Assembly: GCF_900231835.1 (NCBI RefSeq)
Contig: NZ_OCTN01000001.1
Location: 124,001-188,000, forward strand
Source of the DNA: Pontivivens marinum
Lineage (GTDB): Bacteria; Pseudomonadota; Alphaproteobacteria; Rhodobacterales; Rhodobacteraceae
Length of the DNA: 64,000 nucleotides
Direction: 5' to 3'
The position numbers and the translations under genes were made by a program. This document shows positions 55,231 through 64,000 of this stretch, piece after piece (position 1 is the stretch's first letter; every line of letters begins with the position of its first letter). The notes beneath the pieces were generated by a model, which saw only the letters and a program-made list of their open reading frames with translations, did no database searches and was not told the DNA's origin.

Positions 55231-56078
55231 TCCTGCGCCCACTGCCCCTCGGAGATGCCTTGCAGTGCCAGTAATGCTGTCAGATCGGAATGATCCAGCA
55301 CGGCATCAGCACCATCGCGCAGTGCCTGCTTTGCCTTATACGCAACGCCTAGGCCCGCCGCGGCTACCATGGCCAGATCATTCGCACCATCGCCCACGGC
55401 AATCACGGCATCCGCGCCGAATCCGCCAGCGGCCGCCAGTTCATTGAGCGAATCGAGCTTTGCCTGACGCCCTAGAATCGGATCGGTTACATCGCCGGTC
55501 AGCTTGTCATCCTCGAACAACAACGTGTTCGCTCGGTTGATGGCAAAGCCCGCCGCCTGTGCAACGCGACTGGTGAAGTAGGTAAACCCACCGGAAACCA
55601 GCGCCGTTTGCGCACCACGCTGCGCCATAGTGCGCACCAGCACCCGCGCACCGGGGTTCAATGCAATGCGTTCATCGTAGCACTGATCTAGTGCGGACCG
55701 GTGCAGACCAGCGACCAGACCGACACGCTCACGCAGAGCGGCCTCGAAATCCAGTTCGCCCTGCATTGCACGCTCCGTAATGTCGGCAACGCGGTCCTTT
55801 ACCCCAGCGAAATCCGCTAGCTCGTCGATGCATTCGACGGGAATCATCGTGCTGTCCATATCCGCGATCAGCATTTGCTTCTCACGCCCCTGTGCGGGGA
55901 CAAGGTTCAGATCGCATCCATCGGGGGCCAGCGCAGCACCCAGTGACACACACGGTATCTCCACCGCAGTACCGGCAAGCCGATGCGGTGCGCCCGCCTG
56001 ATCCAATGCAGATAAAACTTCAGTGACCTGCGCATCGGAAATTCCGGTCGCGGCGGTCAGGACAGCAAAATGGGACAT
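55227..56078 (-). CDS. serB: Phosphoserine phosphatase
   Basis: Enzyme of 283 residues for the last step of serine synthesis. HAD motif I ADMDSTMIPVE holds D73 and D75; GDGANDLAM is motif IV. The N-terminal 70 residues form the ACT-like regulatory part. A single gene that is convergent with the PAS gene and follows DAHP synthase after a hairpin. Confidence 0.94.
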   Translation of the reverse strand: MSHFAVLTAATGISDAQVTEVLSALDQAGAPHRLAGTAVEIPCVSLGAALAPDGCDLNLVPAQGREKQMLIADMDSTMIPVECIDELADFAGVKDRVADITERAMQGELDFEAALRERVGLVAGLHRSALDQCYDERIALNPGARVLVRTMAQRGAQTALVSGGFTYFTSRVAQAAGFAINRANTLLFEDDKLTGDVTDPILGRQAKLDSLNELAAAGGFGADAVIAVGDGANDLAMVAAAGLGVAYKAKQALRDGADAVLDHSDLTALLALQGISEGQWAQD

Positions 56079-56096
56079 GATCTCTCCATGTGCGAC

Positions 56097-56122
56097 GTCC
56101 GGCCCGTGATTACAGGCCGGAC
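56097..56122 (-). terminator. Hairpin after DAHP synthase gene
   Basis: GTCCGGCC and GGCCGGAC form an eight-base perfect stem with a ten-base loop, 20 bases past the synthase stop and just before serB. No T-tract is present, so it may reduce rather than stop transcription. Confidence 0.55.
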
Positions 56123-56141
56123 GGACATTCGTGACGGTGGA

Positions 56142-57509
56142 TTAAACCGCTGCGCGATGTGCCAGAGGGGCCTTCTCCAGCTCCTCCGCGACGAGGAATG
56201 CCAGTTCCAGAGCCTGGCTCGCATTCAGACGTGGATCGCAGGCCGTGTGGTAACGATCCGACAGATCCTCATCCGTTACGGCGCGCACGCCGCCGGTACA
56301 TTCGGTCACGTCCTGACCGGTCATCTCGAAATGCACACCGCCAGCATAGGTGCCCTCGGCCTTGTGGATCTCGAAGAATTCCTGAACCTCGCCCAGAACA
56401 CTCTCGAACGGACGGGTCTTATAGCCCGAATCCGACTTGATCGTGTTGCCGTGCATTGGATCGCAGGACCAGACAACCTTGCGGCCCTCACGCTCCACCG
56501 CGCGGATCAGCGCAGGCAGGTGATCGCCAACTTTACCGGCGCCGAAACGTGCGATCAGGGTCAGGCGACCCGCCTCGTTATTCGGGTTCAGACGGTCAAT
56601 CAGGTCGATCAGTTCATCCGGCTGCAACGAAGGACCACATTTCAGGCCAATCGGGTTGATAACACCACGGCAGAACTCGATATGCGCGCCGTCTGGCTGA
56701 CGGGTACGGTCGCCGATCCAGATCATGTGGCCGGAACCGGCAACAACCTGCCCTGTGGTCGAATCAACGCGCGCCAGCGCCTCCTCGTATTCCAGCAGCA
56801 ATGCCTCATGCGAGGTGTAGAAATCGACACGGCCAAGCGCATCTGTGTTGCCCGAATTGATGCCCGCAGCCTCCATAAAGGCGAGGCTCTCGGAAATCCG
56901 GTTGGCAAGATCACGGTAAGACGTGGTCGCGGCCGCATCCGCGAACCCCAGCGTCCATTCGTGCACACGGTGCATATCCGCGAAACCACCCTGCGAGAAG
57001 GCGCGCAGCAGGTTCAGCGTCGCCGCCGACTGCGTGTAGGCCTGCAACATACGATCAGGATTCGGGATACGCGCCTCTGGCGTGAACTCGATATCGTTGA
57101 TGATGTCACCGCGGTAGCTGGGCAGCTCCACACCGTTCTTGATTTCGGTGCCGGAGGAACGCGGCTTGGCGAACTGACCAGCCATGCGGCTGACCTTCAC
57201 GACAGGCAGCTTCGCGCCGAAGGTCAGAACCATCGCCATTTGCAGCAGCACACGGTAGGTGTCGCGGATGTTGTCAGCGGAAAACTCGCCGAAACTCTCA
57301 GCACAATCACCACCTTGCAGCAGGAACGCACGTCCCTCGGCCACATCGGCAAGCTTTTTACGCAACGCACGCGCCTCACCGGCAAAGACCAGCGGCGGAT
57401 AGGATGCGAGGCGGCCCTCAACAGAGGCCAGCGCCTCCGCGTTGAGGTAATCGGGCATCTGGATGCGCGACTTTGTGCGCCATCCGGCTTTGGTCCAGGT
57501 CGGGGACAT
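56142..57509 (-). CDS. aroG: Class II 3-deoxy-7-phosphoheptulonate synthase
   Basis: DAHP synthase of 455 residues, plant-like class II, first step of the shikimate route from PEP and erythrose-4-P. The N-terminus [15 protein letters not shown], the QGGDCAESF segment and [18 protein letters not shown] are family hallmarks. AGGAG precedes the ATG. It diverges from a GlxA-type regulator. Confidence 0.95.
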   Translation of the reverse strand: MSPTWTKAGWRTKSRIQMPDYLNAEALASVEGRLASYPPLVFAGEARALRKKLADVAEGRAFLLQGGDCAESFGEFSADNIRDTYRVLLQMAMVLTFGAKLPVVKVSRMAGQFAKPRSSGTEIKNGVELPSYRGDIINDIEFTPEARIPNPDRMLQAYTQSAATLNLLRAFSQGGFADMHRVHEWTLGFADAAATTSYRDLANRISESLAFMEAAGINSGNTDALGRVDFYTSHEALLLEYEEALARVDSTTGQVVAGSGHMIWIGDRTRQPDGAHIEFCRGVINPIGLKCGPSLQPDELIDLIDRLNPNNEAGRLTLIARFGAGKVGDHLPALIRAVEREGRKVVWSCDPMHGNTIKSDSGYKTRPFESVLGEVQEFFEIHKAEGTYAGGVHFEMTGQDVTECTGGVRAVTDEDLSDRYHTACDPRLNASQALELAFLVAEELEKAPLAHRAAV

Positions 57510-57788
57510 CTTACGTCACTCCTGTAGTGGAAATAAAATTAGGGAGGCCTGTCTAACATGGGGTTTTGGCAACTGACCAGCCAGCTTGAGCCCCTTTGAT
57601 CAGGTTTTACGAAAGTCGTTGCCCGAAAACCAAGCGAAATGCGCAACTTTACTGCGCGGCGAAACTTTTTACGCACCATGAAATGCACCTTAGATGCACA
57701 TGCGACAGGCACAGGTCGCTTTCAGACGCTTGACGCCCCCCATTGATTGCGACGAACTGGCACGATCAGCATGGGGAGACGGACCAAG

Positions 57789-58778
57789 ATGGCATATACG
57801 CAAACCACGCCGCAGACCTTCGTCTTCCTTTTGACCGAAAATTACTCCCTACTCTCCTATGCATGCGCGGTTGAACCGCTGCGTTTGGCCAATTGGGCGA
57901 TGGGTGAGGAGCTGTATCGCTGGCGCCTATGCGCTGAGGGCGGGCAATACGCCGAATGCTCGAACGGGCAACGCACTCTGGTTGATATGGGGCTGGAGGA
58001 GATCGGGCGCAACGACGTCCTGATGATCTGTTCGGGCATTGACGTCAAGACCGCAACCACCAAGCCGCTACTGCAATATCTGCGGCGCGAGGCACGGCGC
58101 GGCATCGTGATCGGCGGGCTGTGCAACGCCACCTATATAATGGCGCGAGCGGGTCTACTGGATAACAAGCGCTGTACGATCCACTGGGATAACCGCGACA
58201 GCTTCGTCGAGGAATTCCCCGAAATTGATCTGAGCCAAGCGATCTACACCATCGACGGCAATCGCTATTCATCTGCGGGTGGATCAGCATCTGCCGATTT
58301 GATGCTCAAGCTCATCTCGGACCAGCACGGGCAGGAATTAGCCAATCGCGTGGCGGATCAGATGATCTACACCACTATTCGCACCGATCGTGAGGAGCAG
58401 CGCCTGTCGATTCCAACACGCATCGGCGTGCGGCATCCAAAGTTGGCCAATGTCATCCGTATGATGGAGGATAATATCGAGGAGCCCGTCAGCCCCTCAA
58501 TATTAGCAGCCGAAGTCGGGATGAGCACACGGCAGCTCGAACGCCTGTTTCGTCGATACCTCAACCGATCTCCCAAGCGGTATTATATGGAGCTGCGCCT
58601 GCAAAAGGCGAAAAACCTGCTGATGCAAACGGATATGACCGTTATCAACGTCGCGCTCGCCTGTGGCTTTACATCCCCGTCACATTTCTCCAAATGTTAC
58701 CGGGCACACTTCTCTACCACCCCCTACCGGGAACGCGGTACACAAGAAGGCGATTCGCGAACTACAACCCTAAATTGA
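57789..58778 (+). CDS. GlxA-type AraC-family regulator
   Basis: Regulator of 329 residues. A DJ-1/PfpI-like domain at 8-180 (GLCNATYIMARAGLL with Cys at the elbow) precedes an AraC HTH at 220-320 (ILAAEVGMSTRQLERLFRRYLNRSP...CGFTSPSHFSKCYRAHF). Such proteins control amino-compound catabolism, for example glycine betaine or arginine. Start at 57789 is preferred; 57771 is possible. No target gene is adjacent. Confidence 0.85.
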   Translation: MAYTQTTPQTFVFLLTENYSLLSYACAVEPLRLANWAMGEELYRWRLCAEGGQYAECSNGQRTLVDMGLEEIGRNDVLMICSGIDVKTATTKPLLQYLRREARRGIVIGGLCNATYIMARAGLLDNKRCTIHWDNRDSFVEEFPEIDLSQAIYTIDGNRYSSAGGSASADLMLKLISDQHGQELANRVADQMIYTTIRTDREEQRLSIPTRIGVRHPKLANVIRMMEDNIEEPVSPSILAAEVGMSTRQLERLFRRYLNRSPKRYYMELRLQKAKNLLMQTDMTVINVALACGFTSPSHFSKCYRAHFSTTPYRERGTQEGDSRTTTLN

Positions 58779-58922
58779 GAGGGTCATTCGCAAAAATGCC
58801 ATATGATAGTTCTTGCTTTCCACACCCAGCGGCCCTAGGTGGTGGGATGTAAGGTTATCTACTCCGAACTCTTCGACTCATAGCAGCCGCGGTACTTCGT
58901 TCTGGGATTGCATTGCGCTAAT

Positions 58923-58943
58923 GCCCACACATGTCGTGTGGGC
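58923..58943 (+). promoter_or_regulatory. Hairpin in 5' leader of cold-shock gene
   Basis: GCCCACAC and GTGTGGGC pair perfectly over eight bases with a five-base loop, 21 bases before the ATG of the cold-shock gene and just before its GAGG site. A temperature-sensitive leader structure is possible, as known for cspA, but this is inference. Confidence 0.4.
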
Positions 58944-58964
58944 CACACTATGAGGAATACTCGG

Positions 58965-59171
58965 ATGGCTAACGGCACCGTGAAATGGTTCAACTCCACT
59001 AAAGGCTTCGGCTTCATTCAACCTTCTGACGGCGGCAAGGACGTTTTCGTTCACATTTCCGCAGTTGAGCGCGCTGGCCTGTCCGGCCTCGACGAGAACC
59101 AGAAGATCTCCTACGAGCTGGAAACCGGCCGTGATGGCAAGCAGAGCGCAGGCTCGCTGTCCGTCGAGTAA
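58965..59171 (+). CDS. Cold-shock protein (CspA type)
   Basis: Nucleic-acid chaperone of 68 residues with both RNA-binding motifs, KGFGFI (RNP1) and DVFVHIS (RNP2). The start [10 protein letters not shown] at 58965 is supported by GAGG. The frame runs upstream to 58908 but has no support. A leader of about 185 bases and a terminator bound the transcript. Confidence 0.95.
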   Translation: MANGTVKWFNSTKGFGFIQPSDGGKDVFVHISAVERAGLSGLDENQKISYELETGRDGKQSAGSLSVE

Positions 59172-59203
59172 GCTGATTACAGCTTCCGGCTACTAAAGAT
59201 ACG

Positions 59204-59233
59204 AACGGCGGTCAGGAAACTGGCCGCCGTTTT
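59204..59233 (+). terminator. Intrinsic terminator after cold-shock gene
   Basis: ACGGCGGTCA and TGGCCGCCGT pair over ten bases (one T-G) with loop GGAAAC, followed by TTT. It lies 33 bases after the stop. Nothing else is recognised in 59234-59375. Confidence 0.85.
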
Positions 59234-59375
59234 GCGTTTGGAGGCATGGAACGCGATTCGTCGGCACCCCAAAACAACGCCCTGCCATGAGGGGCATAAT
59301 ACCTCGGCCAGCAGGCAAATATGCAGGCGCGCACAGACGCCCATCAACATCGATTTCGGATGAAAGAATCTACAA

Positions 59376-59400
59376 ATGGAAAGGGCGCCCGAAGGCGCCC
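59376..59400 (-). terminator. Terminator of tRNA-Pro
   Basis: On the minus strand GGGCGCC-TTCG-GGCGCCC forms a seven-base stem with a UUCG tetraloop, followed by TTTCCATTT. It lies 37 bases beyond the tRNA-Pro 3' end. Confidence 0.75.
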
Positions 59401-59437
59401 ATCCACTTGAACTAAATCAGCTAATTTAGCTCTTAAC

Positions 59438-59514
59438 TGGTCGGGGCGGCGAGATTCGAACTCACGACCCCCTGTACCCAAAACAGGTGCGCTACCAGGC
59501 TGCGCCACACCCCG
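59438..59514 (-). tRNA. tRNA-Pro (anticodon UGG)
   Basis: A 77-base tRNA on the minus strand with encoded CCA. Acceptor arm CGGGGTG pairs with CGCCCCG (one G-C/T shift allowed), anticodon stem CCTGT/ACAGG encloses TTTGGGT giving TGG, and the T-arm with GTTCGAATC is regular. Proline identity is supported by the G-rich D-arm. Confidence 0.95.
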
Positions 59515-59558
59515 ACCGTGAGAGAGGGATTACCGAATGTTTGCGGGGATGAAAAGGG

Positions 59559-60050
59559 TCAATCGCACGTCCAGGCCGCTTCATTTGAAAAAACTGGATG
59601 ACGGACCTGTGCACCCGGTTCCAAACCCAGCATTTCGGATAAACCGCCGTTCACTTCCAGCACTGCAACGATGTCATCGGTCGCAGATGGGATGCCGGTT
59701 TCATCCAGAGGAACCGCATTGGAGTGAATGTCGCGCACTGTGCCATCCGCCGCGATGAACAGCATGTCTAACGGGATCAGTGTATTCCGCATCCAGAAGC
59801 TGCGCCGACGTGGACTGTCCTGATAAACGAACAGCATTCCGTCCAGCTGCGGCATATGCTCGACAAACATCAGGCCGCGCGCGCGCTCCTGTGCATCGTC
59901 AGCGATTTCCACATTGATGGAAACCTGAATGCCGCCCTGTCGGATATCGACCCGATCCTCGCGGCATTGTTCAGCAGCGGCCGGAACCGCTGCCAAGAAG
60001 GCAATTAGCGTAATGGACTTACGAAATAACGCTGCCCCAGTCGCGAACAT
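59559..60050 (-). CDS. DUF192 family exported protein
   Basis: Protein of 163 residues with an N-terminal hydrophobic signal ([15 protein letters not shown]) and a DUF192 domain: [39 protein letters not shown]. The family is common in marine alphaproteobacteria with no proven role. Its first 32 bases overlap the end of the double cold-shock gene in another frame, indicating translational coupling. Confidence 0.85.
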   Translation of the reverse strand: MFATGAALFRKSITLIAFLAAVPAAAEQCREDRVDIRQGGIQVSINVEIADDAQERARGLMFVEHMPQLDGMLFVYQDSPRRRSFWMRNTLIPLDMLFIAADGTVRDIHSNAVPLDETGIPSATDDIVAVLEVNGGLSEMLGLEPGAQVRHPVFSNEAAWTCD

Positions 60051-60510
60051 ATAGCACCATACGGCCACGTGGGCCGTCCCCTATATGCGCCGCAACGGCC
60101 TCGTTCGATTGAAGATCGGCGATTCCGCAACGACGCAATGTTTCCATGTGAACGAAGACATCCTCGTCATCGCCAAATACGTTTAGAAATCCAAAACCTT
60201 TGACGCGGTCAAACCATTTCACCCGTGCGGCAACGTATTCCACCTCGTCCGTGCCGGGAATGCTTTCCAACACTTCAGTGGAGGCGCCCTCCTCGGCTGC
60301 GGCCTGTGCTGCCTCGATCACGGCGCTGGCCTGACGACCACGGTCGGTTTCTTCGACCTCAACCGTGATGGCAATGCCCTCGACCAGATCACGCAGGCCT
60401 GCCGCCTTTAGCACGCTGGCGTGGATCATCACATCACCGGCACCGTCCTCGGTTACCAAGAAGCCAAATCCGCGTGTGGTATCGTACCACTTCACCTGTC
60501 CCGTTATCAT
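60019..60510 (-). CDS. Protein with two cold-shock domains
   Basis: Protein of 163 residues. Domain one (about 3-68) shows [10 protein letters not shown] and VMIHAS; domain two (about 93-160) shows [10 protein letters not shown] and DVFVHME, joined by an acidic Ala/Glu linker. Two-domain forms are typical of Rhodobacterales and Rhizobiales. Start at ATG 60510 is preferred over TTG 60513. It is followed by the DUF192 gene. Confidence 0.88.
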   Translation of the reverse strand: MITGQVKWYDTTRGFGFLVTEDGAGDVMIHASVLKAAGLRDLVEGIAITVEVEETDRGRQASAVIEAAQAAAEEGASTEVLESIPGTDEVEYVAARVKWFDRVKGFGFLNVFGDDEDVFVHMETLRRCGIADLQSNEAVAAHIGDGPRGRMVLYVRDWGSVIS

Positions 60511-60720
60511 CAAGATACCATTTTTTATTGCCCATTACGCGCAGCGTTTCCGCGCAGAATGAGATTATACCATAAATCCGGCCCACATTGTACGGGTCTC
60601 GGAACCGGTAAATTTGCGATCGTGGTGGACCGCTCCCCCTCCGGAACCTAAAAAGGATAGATTTCGGGCTATACTCGTGTCAAGCGAGCGCCTCCACCAG
60701 CGTCAGAAACCGGAGTTCGC

Positions 60721-61542
60721 ATGTATCGAATCGTGTCATATCGGCAACCTAGACAACTGGGTTGGGTTATTCTGTTCGCGCTGAGCGGCTGCATGGCCAT
60801 TGATGTGGGACCATTGCCCGAAAATGACGGTGTCGTGCGCGAGTTCCTGTTTACGCCAAATCAGCAACCGCTCGTCTCGGACAGCATTGACGACATTACA
60901 GAAATCGCTCAACGCGCAACGCGCAACACGCCCGATGAAATCGCTGAGCGCACGCGAACCGAAGAAATCCGGCTGGATCAGCTCGCCTATTTTTTCCGCT
61001 CGCAGCAGGGGCAATCCTACCTGCTGGGTGAGGGGCCAAAGGCGATGGTTCGCGGTTATCCGGCAGCCCAATGTCCGGTGCAAACCGTGGTTCTGGCGGG
61101 CGGCACAACACAAGACGCAATCTCGCAGGCACTCAGCACCTGTCATGCGGAACTGGCGCAGCTGGATCGCACCGACGATTGCGGGTGCAGCCTATTGGCA
61201 TATGAGAACGTGCTGCACGCTTCCCCCGCCGAATTTGAGTATGCGATTGACCTGCCTGTCAGGTTGTTCCGCAACGGCCAACTGGACCCGACAACCTATT
61301 TCAGCCGCTCAGGCACTGACGGCAACGGGGATGAAGCGATTACAATCGAGGTCGCCCAGCAGCGCCTGATGGTGATCAGCTTTACCGACGGCACCTCGGA
61401 TGAGGCGATTGTCAGCTTCGCGGATGGCACACAGGCAGCAGCCGAACGTGTTCTGGTCGGATATGATCGCGGGCGCATCCGGCAAAGCTTTACCCTGACC
61501 GAGGCGGACGGACGGCGCCTGCGGATTATCGTCGGGCCGTAA
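60721..61542 (+). CDS. Probable lipoprotein of unknown function
   Basis: Protein of 273 residues with lipobox LFALSGC (Cys near 24), so likely lipid-anchored. The body has no recognised domain; a cysteine group CGCSLLAYENVLHASPAEF near 150 and QQRLMVISFTDGTS with beta-rich repeats at the end can be described only. It is convergent with and abuts the SDR gene. Confidence 0.7.
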   Translation: MYRIVSYRQPRQLGWVILFALSGCMAIDVGPLPENDGVVREFLFTPNQQPLVSDSIDDITEIAQRATRNTPDEIAERTRTEEIRLDQLAYFFRSQQGQSYLLGEGPKAMVRGYPAAQCPVQTVVLAGGTTQDAISQALSTCHAELAQLDRTDDCGCSLLAYENVLHASPAEFEYAIDLPVRLFRNGQLDPTTYFSRSGTDGNGDEAITIEVAQQRLMVISFTDGTSDEAIVSFADGTQAAAERVLVGYDRGRIRQSFTLTEADGRRLRIIVGP

Positions 61543-62277
61543 TCAGACGTGCTGGCCGCCATTCACCTCGATCTCGGTCCCTGTGACATAGGCGCTGGCA
61601 TCGGTGCACAGGAAATAGACGGTGCGCGCGACCTCCTCCGGCTGTCCCAAGCGGCGCAGGGGCAGGCTTTCGACCAGCTTCTCCGTACCGGGGCTTAGGA
61701 TATCTGTCTCAATCTCACCGGGGGCGATTGCGTTGACGCGCACGCCCAACGGGCCGAAATCATGGGCCATTTCGCGGGTCAGCGCAGCCAGCGCCGCCTT
61801 AGACGTGGAATAGGCGGCACCGGCAAAGGGATGCACCCGCGATCCGGCAATCGACGTCACATTCACGATTGCGCCCTTGGCCGCCGCCAGCTCCTGCCGC
61901 AACCCACGGGCCAGAACCACTGGCGCAAAGAAGTTGACGTGAAATACCTTGCCCCAGTCACGCAGATCCGTGTCGAGTGTGGACAGCCGCGCGCCGCCCT
62001 GCCCCTTGGGTGAGATTCCGGCATTGTTCACCAACGCCTCCAGCCGCCCGCCCATCAGGCGGCTTTTGATCTCCTCAACGGCGGCAATCGTGCCATCGGG
62101 GCTGCCCAGATCGACCTGAATGTGATCCTCGGGTCCGGCCTCCCACGGGCAATCCTCGGGGAAGGGATGACGCGAACAGGTGATGACCCGCCATCCGGCA
62201 GAGGAAAACCGCTTCACCGTGGCATGGCCGATCCCGCGTGAAGCACCGGTCAGCAGCAGAGTACGACGTTCAGGCAT
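61543..62277 (-). CDS. Short-chain dehydrogenase/reductase
   Basis: SDR of 244 residues with TGASRGIG (10-17), NNAG, catalytic YSTSK and the C-terminal GTEIEVNGG. FabG-like, but the substrate is unknown. It lies 22 bases downstream of pdxH on the same strand and may be co-transcribed. Confidence 0.88.
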   Translation of the reverse strand: MPERRTLLLTGASRGIGHATVKRFSSAGWRVITCSRHPFPEDCPWEAGPEDHIQVDLGSPDGTIAAVEEIKSRLMGGRLEALVNNAGISPKGQGGARLSTLDTDLRDWGKVFHVNFFAPVVLARGLRQELAAAKGAIVNVTSIAGSRVHPFAGAAYSTSKAALAALTREMAHDFGPLGVRVNAIAPGEIETDILSPGTEKLVESLPLRRLGQPEEVARTVYFLCTDASAYVTGTEIEVNGGQHV

Positions 62278-62299
62278 AGCAAATCCTCAAAGTGGCGTT

Positions 62300-62908
62300 T
62301 TACGGGTTCAGGCGCTGTGCGCTCCACCCGCCATCCGATTGTGTCCAACGGAACCGGTCGTGCAGGCGGAATGCGCCATCTGCCCAGAACTCAATCTCAA
62401 CCGGACGAATGCGAATCCCGCCCCAGAATGGTGGGCGATCAGGGTTCAGACCCTTTTCAAGACCAAGCCGCGCGACCTTACCCATCAGCGTTGCACGACT
62501 ATCCAGCGGACGTGACTGATCGGAGGCCCATGCGCCAATCCGGCTTTGCAGCGCACGCGACTGGTAATAGGCGTCGGCCTGCGTACCCTCGACCCGCTCC
62601 GTTATACCGCGCACACGGATTTGGCGACGCAGGCTTTTGGAGTGCAGGACAAAGGCGGCCTTACCCGTTGCAGATATCTCCTGCCCCTTGGCGCTGTCGT
62701 AATTGGTGTAGAAAACGAAGGCATCGTCCTCCACTTCCTTCAACAAAACCATCCGTGCATTGGGCAGGCCGTCCGCATCAACTGTGGCCAGCGCGATGGC
62801 GTTGGGGTCGTTAATCTCAACCTTTTCGGCCTCTGCCATCCATGCGCGCGCCAATACAAACGGATCATTGCCTGCAAAAATACCTGTGCGGCCAGTCTCA
62901 TCACTCAT
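62300..62908 (-). CDS. pdxH: Pyridoxamine 5'-phosphate oxidase
   Basis: FMN enzyme of 202 residues making pyridoxal phosphate. [24 protein letters not shown] and the C-terminal [14 protein letters not shown] match PdxH. AAGGAG precedes the ATG. It diverges from fabI with 109 bases between, the gene order found in several Rhodobacterales. Confidence 0.95.
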   Translation of the reverse strand: MSDETGRTGIFAGNDPFVLARAWMAEAEKVEINDPNAIALATVDADGLPNARMVLLKEVEDDAFVFYTNYDSAKGQEISATGKAAFVLHSKSLRRQIRVRGITERVEGTQADAYYQSRALQSRIGAWASDQSRPLDSRATLMGKVARLGLEKGLNPDRPPFWGGIRIRPVEIEFWADGAFRLHDRFRWTQSDGGWSAQRLNP

Positions 62909-63017
62909 GGGTCAACTCCTTCGCCAAGTCGGTAGCATGGCGACATATTCTTGATGCCACCCCGTCTTTGACGTAAAGCGGGTAGACCTGCAGAACAAGA
63001 GCGGAGCTTGAGGCAAA

Positions 63018-63854
63018 ATGGCGGACATGTCTGGATTGATGGCCGGAAAACGTGGACTCATCATGGGCCTAGCCAATGACAAGTCCATTGCATGGGGCGC
63101 CGCACGCGCCCTGCACGAGGCTGGGGCCGAATTGGCATTCACCTATCAGGGTGAGGCACTGGGTAAGCGCGTGAAACCATTGGCGGAAAGCCTTGGATCG
63201 AACATCGTACTGCCCTGCGACGTTACGGACGCAGACAGCATGGACGCGGTCTTTGCCGAGCTAAAGGAACAGTGGGGCTCGCTCGACTTTGTTGTGCATG
63301 CGATCGGCTTTTCTGACAAGAACGAGCTGCGCGGTCGCTATGTCGATACCAGCCCCGAGAATTTCCGCATGTCGATGGACATCTCCGTCTATTCCTTCAC
63401 TGCAATCATGCAGCGCGCGGAAAAGATGATGAATGATGGCGCATCGGCTGTGACCCTGACCTATTACGGTGCTGAAAAGGTCATGCCGCATTACAACGTC
63501 ATGGGCGTGGCAAAGGCGGCGCTGGAGGCTTCGGTCAAATACATGGCGATGGACCTCGGCCCACGAAACATCCGCGTAAACGCGCTCAGCGCGGGTCCGA
63601 TCAAAACCCTCGCCGCGTCGGGCATCGGGGATTTCCGCTATATCCTGAAATGGAACGAGCTGAACTCGCCGCTGCGCCGCAACGTGACGACAATGGATGT
63701 GGGCAAATCCGCGCTATACCTGCTGTCTGATCTGGCCTCGGGCGTTACCGGCGAAAACCACCATGTTGACGCGGGTTACCACGTTGTCGGCATGAAGGCC
63801 GAAGACGCACCAGATATCGACGTTGTAACCGGCCGCAAGCCTGCCGCCACCTAA
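63018..63854 (+). CDS. fabI: Enoyl-ACP reductase (NADH)
   Basis: Enzyme of 278 residues that reduces trans-2-enoyl-ACP in fatty-acid synthesis. GLANDKSIAWG binds NADH; active-site YYGAEKVMPHYNVMGVAKAAL has the Tyr-x6-Lys pair. Start at 63018 has GAGG upstream. It is the target of triclosan-like inhibitors in its family. Confidence 0.95.
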   Translation: MADMSGLMAGKRGLIMGLANDKSIAWGAARALHEAGAELAFTYQGEALGKRVKPLAESLGSNIVLPCDVTDADSMDAVFAELKEQWGSLDFVVHAIGFSDKNELRGRYVDTSPENFRMSMDISVYSFTAIMQRAEKMMNDGASAVTLTYYGAEKVMPHYNVMGVAKAALEASVKYMAMDLGPRNIRVNALSAGPIKTLAASGIGDFRYILKWNELNSPLRRNVTTMDVGKSALYLLSDLASGVTGENHHVDAGYHVVGMKAEDAPDIDVVTGRKPAAT

Positions 63855-63875
63855 CCCCACCTGAAAGGACGCCCC

Positions 63876-64000
63876 ATGGCCGACCGTCTACCCCACGAAA
63901 AGGGCTTCCACATTTCGTGGGATCAAATTCATCGCGACAGCCGTGCGCTAGCATGGCGGTTGGAGAATGACGGCCCCGGCGCAGGTGGCAAATGGCGCGC
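63876..64000 (+). CDS. gpt: Xanthine-guanine phosphoribosyltransferase (partial)
   Basis: The first 41 residues are present; the window ends inside the gene. The opening [20 protein letters not shown] and DSRALAWRL match alphaproteobacterial Gpt, which salvages xanthine and guanine. AAAGGAC precedes the ATG, 22 bases after the fabI stop. The rest, including the PRPP site, lies outside. Confidence 0.85.
   Translation, partial: MADRLPHEKGFHISWDQIHRDSRALAWRLENDGPGAGGKWR

Noticed and set aside
56070-57527. Long rightward frame across the DAHP synthase gene
   Set aside because: Antisense shadow of a GC-rich conserved gene.
1-64000. CRISPR array or tandem repeat array
   Set aside because: No regularly spaced direct repeats were noticed anywhere in the window.

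Overview
The window reads as ordinary chromosomal DNA of an alphaproteobacterium, most probably a marine or aquatic member of the Rhodobacterales (Roseobacter group). This rests on gene content: a complete DctPQM-type TRAP transporter, a pleD-like gene near rpmG, a DUF3572 protein, class II DAHP synthase, CnrX-like/ECF genes and a DUF1127 protein. GC content is fairly high by eye and genes are tightly packed. There is no rRNA operon, prophage, insertion sequence, CRISPR array or plasmid function.

Layout. 1-4.5 kb: hisN-type phosphatase, an XRE regulator behind an AT-rich leader, typA and an orphan response regulator. 4.6-8.1 kb: a TRAP dicarboxylate-type transporter (DctP, an enlarged DctQ, DctM) between intrinsic terminators. 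8.1-13.3 kb: an accessory block with an MDR-type reductase, a 2OG-Fe(II) oxygenase, an SDR and a CmcJ/NvfI-family protein, all leftward and divergent from a LysR regulator, followed by the relic of a TetR regulator. 13.4-20.4 kb: tRNA-Leu(CAA), YqaA/VTT protein, DsbB-like protein, HNH nuclease, carboxylesterase, AlkA-type glycosylase, HAD phosphatase, MFS exporter, phytoene-synthase-like protein and a methyltransferase. 20.4-26.7 kb: cimA-cysS, an aminotransferase and a HyuA-type protein. 26.8-32 kb: RhlE-type helicase, Mrp/ApbC, a hybrid histidine kinase and efp. 32-41.2 kb: YHYH protein, a previously overlooked 57-residue membrane protein, suhB-like phosphatase, VasI-like protein, YgfZ, two small glycosyltransferases, DUF2332 protein, quinone reductase, LysR, DUF1127, thpR, tesA-like esterase. 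41.2-45.4 kb: YbbA/YbbP-type ABC system and a Bax-inhibitor-1 protein. 45.5-51.8 kb: rpmG, Nudix, DUF983, an EF-hand/ECF sigma/CnrX-like locus, a PleD-type diguanylate cyclase, DUF3572 and HAD proteins. 51.8-58.8 kb: YedK, gamma carbonic anhydrase, gmk, yicC, PAS protein, serB, DAHP synthase, GlxA-type regulator. 58.9-64 kb: cold-shock protein, tRNA-Pro(UGG), DUF192 protein, double cold-shock-domain protein, lipoprotein, SDR, pdxH, fabI and the first part of gpt.

Most of the window is housekeeping: translation (typA, efp, cysS, rpmG, two tRNAs), amino-acid and cofactor metabolism (cimA, serB, DAHP synthase, pdxH, hisN), lipid and disulfide chemistry (fabI, dsbB) and repair (AlkA type, YedK). 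The parts worth attention are the LysR-controlled oxygenase block (8.1-12.9 kb); the secreted EF-hand protein next to an ECF sigma operon (47.2-49.2 kb); a PleD-like cyclase whose phosphoacceptor aspartate is asparagine; an unlisted small membrane protein at 32957-33130; and a repeated habit of convergent gene pairs that share a four-base double stop (CTAG or TTAG).
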